Below, in pieces: positions 56,640-64,000 of a stretch of DNA of 64,000 nucleotides. Made by a program: the position numbers and the translations under genes. The stretch's first letter is position 1. The number at the start of each line of letters is the position of its first letter. Below the pieces are notes generated by a model that ran no database searches, was not told the DNA's origin, and saw only the letters and a list, made by a program, of their open reading frames with translations. The stretch is from Glandiceps talaboti (Eukaryota > Hemichordata > Enteropneusta > Spengelidae), in NCBI RefSeq assembly GCF_964340395.1, contig NC_135567.1, forward strand, positions 1,912,109 to 1,976,108. The letters are read 5' to 3'.

Positions 56640-58190
56640 GATGGTTGTAATCTTACAGTAGATTTATTGATGATGTCGTTGTAATCTTACAGTAGATTTA
56701 TTGATGGTGTCATAACATCCTATATTTTGTCAATCATTCTGTCATTGTAATCTTACAGTAGATTTATTGATGATGTCATAACATCCTATATTCTGTCAAT
56801 CATCCTGTCATTGTAATCTTACAGTAGATTTATTGATGATGTCATAACATCCTATATTTTGTTAATCATTCTGTCATTGTAATCTTACAGTAGATTTATT
56901 GATGATGTCATTGTAATCTTACAGTAGATTTATTGATGATGTCACAACATCCTATATTTTGTCAATCATTCTGACATTGTAATCTTACAGTAGATTTATT
57001 GATGATGTCATAACATCCTATATTTTGTTAATCATCCTGTCATTGTAATCTTACAGTAGATTTATTGATGATGTCATAACATCCTATATTTTGTTAATCA
57101 TTCTGTCATTGTAATCTTACAGTAGATTTATTGATGATGTCATAACATCCTATATTTTGTTAATCATTCTGTCATTGTAATCTTACAGTAGATTTATTGA
57201 TGATGTCATAACATCCTATATTTTGTTAATCATTCTGTCATTGTCATCTTACAGTAGATTTATTGATGATGTCATTGTAATCTTACAGTAGATTTATTGA
57301 TGATGTCATAACATCCTATATTTTGTTAATCATCCTGTCATTGTAATCTTACAGTAGATTTATTGATGATGTCATAACATCCTACATCTTGTCAATCATT
57401 CTATCATTGTAATCTTACAGTAGATTTATTGATGATGTCATAACATCCTACATTTTGTTAATCACCCTGTCATTGTAATCTTACAGTATATTATTACTTT
57501 ATGATGTCATAACATCCTACATCTTGTTAATCACCCTGTCATTGTAATCTTACAGTATATTATTACTTTATGATGTCATAACATCCTACATCTTGTTAAT
57601 CACCCTGTCATTGTAATCTTACAGTATATTACTTTATGATGTCATAACATCCTACATCTTGTTAATCACCCTGTCATTGTAATCTTACAGTATATTATTA
57701 CTTTATGATGTCATAACATCCTACATCTTGTTAATCACCCTGTCATTGTAATCTTACAGTATATTATTACTTTATGATGTCATAACATCCTACATCTTGT
57801 TAATCACCCTGTCATTGTAATCTTACAGTATTTTATTACTTTATGATGTCATAACATCCTACATCTTGTTAATCACCCTGTCATTGTAATCTTACAGTAT
57901 TTTATTACTTTATGATGTCATAACATCCTACATCTTGTTAATCACCCTGTCATTGTAATCTTACAGTATTTTATTACTTTATGATGTCATAACATCCTAC
58001 ATCTTGTTAATCACCCTGTCATTGTAATCTTACAGTATTTTATTACTTTATGATGTCATAACATCCTACATCTTGTCAATCATTCTATCATTGTAATCTT
58101 ACAGTATTTTATTACTTTATGATGTCATAACATCCTACATCTTGTTAATCATTCTATCATTGTAATCTTACAGTATTTTATTACTTTATG
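56640..58190. repeat. 66/61-bp-class tandem repeat, about 24 copies
   Basis: Early units: ATTGTAATCTTACAGTAGAT then TTATTGATGATGTCATAACA and TCCTATATTTTGTTAATCATTCTGTC. From about 57480 the unit changes to CAGTATATTATTACTTTATG then ATGTCATAACATCC, and later to TATTTTATTAC. It is a clear linear succession of subtypes along the array. Confidence 0.95.
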
Positions 58191-58354
58191 ATGGTAAGGG
58201 GACAAAGAAATTACCTCAATCCTCTAACCTGATACACTGTAAAAAAAACTGTCAGATTTAAATGAATTTGATGATTACAAGATGACAAATATTTTTTTAA
58301 AGTTTGCAATACAGCATATTAAGAATTCCATTCTGATTTGTTTAGTCCCTGTCC

Positions 58355-58487
58355 CAGGTGTTAACATAGGATTGATTTTCCCAGGTGTTAACATAGGACT
58401 GATGTCCCCAGGTGTTAACATAGGACTGATGTCCCCAGGTGTTAACATAGGACTGATGTCCCCAGGTGTTAACATAGGACTGATCAT
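58355..58487. repeat. 26-bp tandem repeat, five copies
   Basis: CCCAGGTGTTAACATAGGAC then TGATGT. It is related to the GTGTTAACATAGGACTG phrase of the following larger array. Confidence 0.9.
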
Positions 58488-58494
58488 GTGCCCG

Positions 58495-59385
58495 GCCTCA
58501 GCTGTTAACTTAACACATACTGGACTTGGTGAGGTGTTAGTGTTAGCCTAGTATTAGCACTGAGCTAGTCAGGTGTTAACATATGACTGAGCTAGTCTGG
58601 TGCTAACATAGGACTGGTGTAGACATTAACCCTTCCAGTTGCTAACACATACTGGTGAGGTGTTAGTGTCAGCCTAGTGTTAGAACTGAGCTAGTCTGGT
58701 GTTAAGATAGGACTGGTATAAACATTAACCCTTCCAGTTGCTAACACATACTGGTGAGGTGTTAGTGTCAGCCTAGTGTTAGCACTGAGCTAGTCTGGTG
58801 TTAACATAGGTCTGGTACAGACATTAACCCTTCCAGTTACTAACACATACTGGTGAGGTGTTAGTGTCAGCCTAGTGTTAGCACTGAGTTAGTCTGGTGT
58901 TAACATAGGACTGGTATAGACATTAACCCTTCTAGTTGGTAACATATACTGGTGAGGTGTTAGTGTCAGCCTAGTGTTAGCACTGAGCTAGTCTGGTGTT
59001 AACATAGGACTGGTGTAGACATTAACCCTTCCAGTTGGTAACATATACTGGTGAGGTGTTAGTGTCAGCCTAGTGTTAGCACTGAGTTAGTCTGGTGTTA
59101 ACATAGGACTGGTACAGACATTAACCCTTCCAGTTGTTAACACATACTGGTGAGGTGTTAGTGTCAGCCTAGTGTTAGCACTGAGCTAGTCTGGTGTTAA
59201 CATAGGACTGGTGTAGACATTAACCCTTCCTGTTACTAACACATACTGGTGAGGTGTTAGTGTCAGCCTAGTGTTAGCACTGAGCTAGTCTGGTGTTAAC
59301 ATAGGACTGGTACAGGCATTAACCGTTCCAGTTGCTAACATATACTGGTGAGGTGTTGTGTCAGCCTAGTGTTAGCACTGAGCAA
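58495..59385. repeat. About 100-bp tandem repeat, about nine copies
   Basis: Each unit includes ACATTAACCCTTCCAGTTGC, TAACACATACTGGTGAGGTG, TTAGTGTCAGCCTAGTGTTA, GCACTGAGCTAGTCTGGTGT and TAACATAGGACTGGT. The copies are moderately diverged. Confidence 0.9.
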
Positions 59386-59503
59386 GGCTAATTTTAGTTG
59401 ATTCTAGACTAATTTGATAATTAAGCTGTACAAACCAAAGTTGAAATTTTGTATGAAATGAGTAGTGTATTGATTTATTTTATGTAATCATTAAACTAAA
59501 AAG

Positions 59504-59602
59504 ATGAAAAAAGAAAAACTCATTGAATTGTATGAAGAAGTTAATGACCTTCCCACTGTTGACATAGCAGAAACAATTGCTGAAATTGAGAATGTTGAGT
59601 AG
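59504..59602 (+). other. Short ORF of 32 codons, unrecognised
   Basis: ATG to TAG reading MKKEKLIELYEEVNDLPTVD then IAETIAEIENVE. The acidic, leucine/isoleucine-spaced sequence looks helical and more protein-like than the surrounding DNA. There is no splice acceptor in frame upstream that I can defend (an in-frame TAA precedes the ATG closely). It could be a remnant of a coding exon or chance. Confidence 0.15.
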
Positions 59603-59799
59603 TTGGGGAGTACAACAGTCCCAGTAGGATAAGATGTAGGAATACATTTATAATTGGAAAGGGCAATCTTTCTTTTTCAAATTATTTCATAAATCTTGTC
59701 CAAGAAGGAACATTACCAAGCTATCCAATTTAAAACCTGTACAGATTTGTTTGTTTAAATCACAAAATTTACTCGGTTGATCTTGACTATGTCCTTGTA

Positions 59800-62700
59800 T
59801 AAACACACACTAGGATTAGTACAATCTAGACTTATAGATCACTATTTCATATAGCAATGACAGCCAATGTAGGTACCTCCACACTAGGATTAGTACAATC
59901 TAGACTTATAGATCACTATTTCATATAGCAATGACAGCCAATGTAGGTACCTCCACACTAGGATTAGTACAATCTAGACTTATAGATCACTATTTCATAT
60001 AGCAATGACAGCCAATGTAGGTACCTCCACACTAGGATTAGTACAATCTAGACTTATAGATCACTATTTCATATAGCAATGACAGCCAATGTAGGTACCT
60101 CCACACTAGGATTAGTACAATCTAGACTTATAGATCACTATTTCATATAGCAATGACAGCCAATGTAGGTACCTCCACACTAGGATTAGTACAATCTAGA
60201 ATTATAGATCACTATTTCATATAGCAATGACAGCCAATGTAGGTACCTCCACACTAGGATTAGTACAATCTAGACTTATAGATCACTATTTCATGTAGCA
60301 ATGACAGCCAATGTAGGTACCTCCACACTAGGATTAATACAATCTAGACTTGTAGATCACTATTTCATATAGCAATGACAGCCAATGTAGGTACCTCCAC
60401 ACTAGGATTAGTACAATCTAGAATTATAGATCACTATTTCATATAGCAATGACAGCCAATGTAGGTACCTCCACACTAGGATTAGTACAATCTAGACTTA
60501 TAGATCACTATTTCATGTAGCAATGACAGCCAATGTAGGTACCTCCACACTAGGATTAATACAATCTAGACTTGTAGATCACTATTTCATATAGCAATGA
60601 CAGCCAATGTAGGTACCTCCACACTAGGATTAATACAATCTAGACTTATAGATCACTATTTCATGTAGCAATGACAGCCAATGTAGGTACCTCCACACTA
60701 GGATTAATACAATCTAGACTTGTAGATCACTATTTCATATAGCAATGACAGCCAATGTAGGTACCTCCACACTAGGATTAGTACAATCTAGACTTATAGA
60801 TCACTATTTCATATAGCAATGACAGCCAATGTAGGTACCTCCACACTAGGATTAGTACAATCTAGACTTATAGATCACTATTTCATATAGCAATGACAGC
60901 CAATGTAGGTACCTCCACACTAGGATTAGTACAATCTAGACTTATAGATCACTATTTCATATAGCAATGACAGCCAATGTAGGTACCTCCACACTAGGAT
61001 TAATGCAATCTAGACTTATAGATCACTATTTCATATAGCAATGACTGCCAATGTAGGTACCTCCACACTAGGATTAGTACAATCTAGACTTATAGATCAC
61101 TATTTCATGTAGCAATGACAGCCAATGTAGGTACCTCCACACTAGGATTAGTACAATCTAGACTTATAGATCACTATTTCATATAGCAATGACAGCCAAT
61201 GTAGGTACCTCCACACTAGGATTAGTACAATCTAGACTTATAGATCACTATTTCATATAGCAATGACAGCCAATGTAGGTACCTCCACACTAGGATTAGT
61301 ACAATCTAGACTTGTAGATCACTATTTCATATAGCAATGACAGCCAATGTAGGTACCTCCACACTAGGATTAGTACAATCTAGACTTATAGATCACTATT
61401 TCATATAGCAATGACAGCCAATGTAGGTACCTCCACACTAGGATTAGTACAATCTAGACTTATAGATCACTATTTCATATAGCAATGACAGCCAATGTAG
61501 GTACCTCCACACTAGGATTAGTACAATCTAGACTTATAGATCACTATTTCATATAGCAATGACAGCCAATGTAGGTACCTCCACACTAGGATTAATGCAA
61601 TCTAGACTTATAGATCACTATTTCATATAGCAATGACAGCCAATGTAGGTACCTCCACACTAGGATTAGTACAATCTAGAATTATAGATCACTATTTCAT
61701 ATAGCAATGACAGCCAATGTAGGTACCTCCACACTAGGATTAGTACAATCTAGACTTATAGATCACTATTTCATGTAGCAATGACAGCCAATGTAGGTAC
61801 CTCCACACTAGGATTAATACAATCTAGACTTGTAGATCACTATTTCATATAGCAATGACAGCCAATGTAGGTACCTCCACACTAGGATTAGTACAATCTA
61901 GAATTATAGATCACTATTTCATATAGCAATGACAGCCAATGTAGGTACCTCCACACTAGGATTAGTACAATCTAGACTTATAGATCACTATTTCATGTAG
62001 CAATGACAGCCAATGTAGGTACCTCCACACTAGGATTAATACAATCTAGACTTGTAGATCACTATTTCATATAGCAATGACAGCCAATGTAGGTACCTCC
62101 ACACTAGGATTAATACAATCTAGACTTATAGATCACTATTTCATGTAGCAATGACAGCCAATGTAGGTACCTCCACACTAGGATTAATACAATCTAGACT
62201 TGTAGATCACTATTTCATATAGCAATGACAGCCAATGTAGGTACCTCCACACTAGGATTAGTACAATCTAGACTTATAGATCACTATTTCATATAGCAAT
62301 GACAGCCAATGTAGGTACCTCCACACTAGGATTAGTACAATCTAGACTTATAGATCACTATTTCATATAGCAATGACAGCCAATGTAGGTACCTCCACAC
62401 TAGGATTAGTACAATCTAGACTTATAGATCACTATTTCATATAGCAATGACAGCCAATGTAGGTACCTCCACACTAGGATTAATGCAATCTAGACTTATA
62501 GATCACTATTTCATATAGCAATGACGGCCAATGTAGGTACCTCCACACTAGGATTAGTACAATCTAGACTTATAGATCACTATTTCATATAGCAATGACA
62601 GCCAATGTAGGTACCTCCACACTAGGATTAATACAATCTAGACTTATAGATCACTATTTCATGTAGCAATGACAGCCAATGTAGGTACCTCCACACTAGG

Positions 62701-64000
62701 ATTAGTACAATCTAGACTTATAGATCACTATTTCATATAGCAATGACAGCCAATGTAGGTACCTCCACACTAGGATTAGTACAATCTAGACTTATAGATC
62801 ACTATTTCATGTAGCAATGACAGCCAATGTAGGTACCTCCACACTAGGATTAGTACAATCTAGACTTATAGATCACTATTTCATATAGCAATGACGGCCA
62901 ATGTAGGTACCTCCACACTAGGATTAGTACAATCTAGACTTATAGATCACTATTTCATATAGCAATGACGGCCAATGTAGGTACCTCCACACTAGGATTA
63001 ATGCAATCTAGAATTATAGATCACTATTTCATATAGCAATGACAGCCAATGTAGGTACCTCCACACTAGGATTAGTACAATCTAGACTTATAGATCACTA
63101 TTTCATGTAGCAATGACAGCCAATGTAGGTACCTCCACACTAGGATTAGTACAATCTAGACTTATAGATCACTATTTCATATAGCAATGACAGCCAATGT
63201 AGGTACCTCCACACTAGGATTAGTACAATCTAGACTTGTAGATCACTATTTCATATAGCAATGACAGCCAATGTAGGTACCTCCACACTAGGATTAATAC
63301 AATCTAGACTTATAGATCACTATTTCATATAGCAATGACAGCCAATGTAGGTACCTCCACACTAGGATTAATACAATCTAGACTTATAGATCACTATTTC
63401 ATATAGCAATGACAGCCAATGTAGGTACCTCCACACTAGGATTAGTACAATCTAGACTTATAGATCACTATTTCATATAGCAATGACGGCCAATGTAGGT
63501 ACCTCCACACTAGGATTAGTACAATCTAGACTTATAGATCACTATTTCATATAGCAATGACGGCCAATGTAGGTACCTCCACACTAGGATTAGTACAATC
63601 TAGACTTATAGATCACTATTTCATATAGCAATGACAGCCAATGTAGGTACCTCCACACTAGGATTAGTACAATCTAGAATTATAGATCACTATTTCATAT
63701 AGCAATGACAGCCAATGTAGGTACCTCCACACTAGGATTAATACAATCTAGACTTATAGATCACTATTTCATATAGCAATGACAGCCAATGTAGGTACCT
63801 CCACACTAGGATTAATACAATCTAGACTTATAGATCACTATTTCATATAGCAATGACGGCCAATGTAGGTACCTCCACACTAGGATTAGTACAATCTAGA
63901 CTTATAGATCACTATTTCATATAGCAATGACAGCCAATGTAGGTACCTCCACACTAGGATTAGTACAATCTAGACTTATAGATCACTATTTCATATAGCA
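59800..64000. repeat. 74-bp minisatellite, at least 56 copies, running out of the window
   Basis: The unit is ACACTAGGATTAGTACAATC then TAGACTTATAGATCACTATT, TCATATAGCAATGACAGCCA and ATGTAGGTACCTCC. Variants (GAATTATA, TCATGTAG, ATTAATAC, CTTGTAG, ATGACGG) recur in fixed order, giving a higher-order period: the variant series from about 60180 to 61030 reappears 1480 bp (20 units) later. The array is still in progress at base 64000. Confidence 0.97.

Noticed and set aside
59800-64000. CRISPR-like direct repeat array
   Set aside because: Units are contiguous 74-bp copies with no unique spacers, and the DNA is from an animal nucleus.

Overview
This is animal (metazoan) nuclear DNA from an AT-rich genome packed with minisatellites. 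Evidence: split genes with GT-AG introns, non-LTR retrotransposons, a hAT-type insertion and no bacterial features. The species cannot be fixed from sequence alone. A CR1/L2-like LINE with a 2A peptide, a LASP gene with a C-terminal SH3 exon, and a Sec-containing MIEN1/selenoprotein W2-type gene suggest a marine invertebrate such as a lancelet or hemichordate, with lophotrochozoans also possible.

Two host genes are supported, both on the + strand. (1) The 3' part of a LASP-family gene (LIM and SH3 protein): linker exons at 5629-5685, 12314-12399 and 17373-17594, and the terminal SH3 exon at 18431-18607. The LIM and nebulin-repeat exons must lie upstream of the window. (2) A complete small gene of the selenoprotein W / MIEN1 (Rdx12) family: exon 1 at 35129-35154, exon 3 at 51161-51237 and exon 4 at 55688-55768, encoding a 93-residue thioredoxin-like protein ending in the prenylation box CVIL.

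The main discovery is in gene 2. There are two alternative versions of exon 2, at 39401-39498 and 41857-41954. They are both 98 bp and in the same phase. Each has an in-frame TGA exactly at the selenocysteine position of the CxxU redox motif (CTEU in one, CGGU in the other). Using both or neither breaks the frame, so they look like mutually exclusive exons that swap the redox centre of a selenoprotein. Only a weak SECIS candidate is visible in the 3' UTR.

Most of the rest is tandem repeats and mobile DNA. Nearly every intron carries its own minisatellite family: 71, 51, 45/43, 25, 39, 35, 42, 47, 63, 84, 24-29, 24, 36, 19, 22, 33, 34, 42 and 21/17 bp units, then 50, 66/61, about 100 and 74 bp units downstream. 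Several arrays sit inside foldback or terminal-inverted-repeat elements (1-1901, 2111-4705, 39708-41662, 54571-55623). One array (12400-14336) is built from a LASP exon/intron junction and so repeats a 5' splice site about 50 times. A nearly full-length LINE with an intact 1041-codon ORF (42501-45974, minus strand) has inserted into a 22-bp satellite inside the second gene, and a LINE 3' fragment lies in the same satellite at 49655-49941. A non-autonomous hAT element with a perfect 8-bp target duplication occupies 37403-39269. Several MITE-like elements lie between the two genes.
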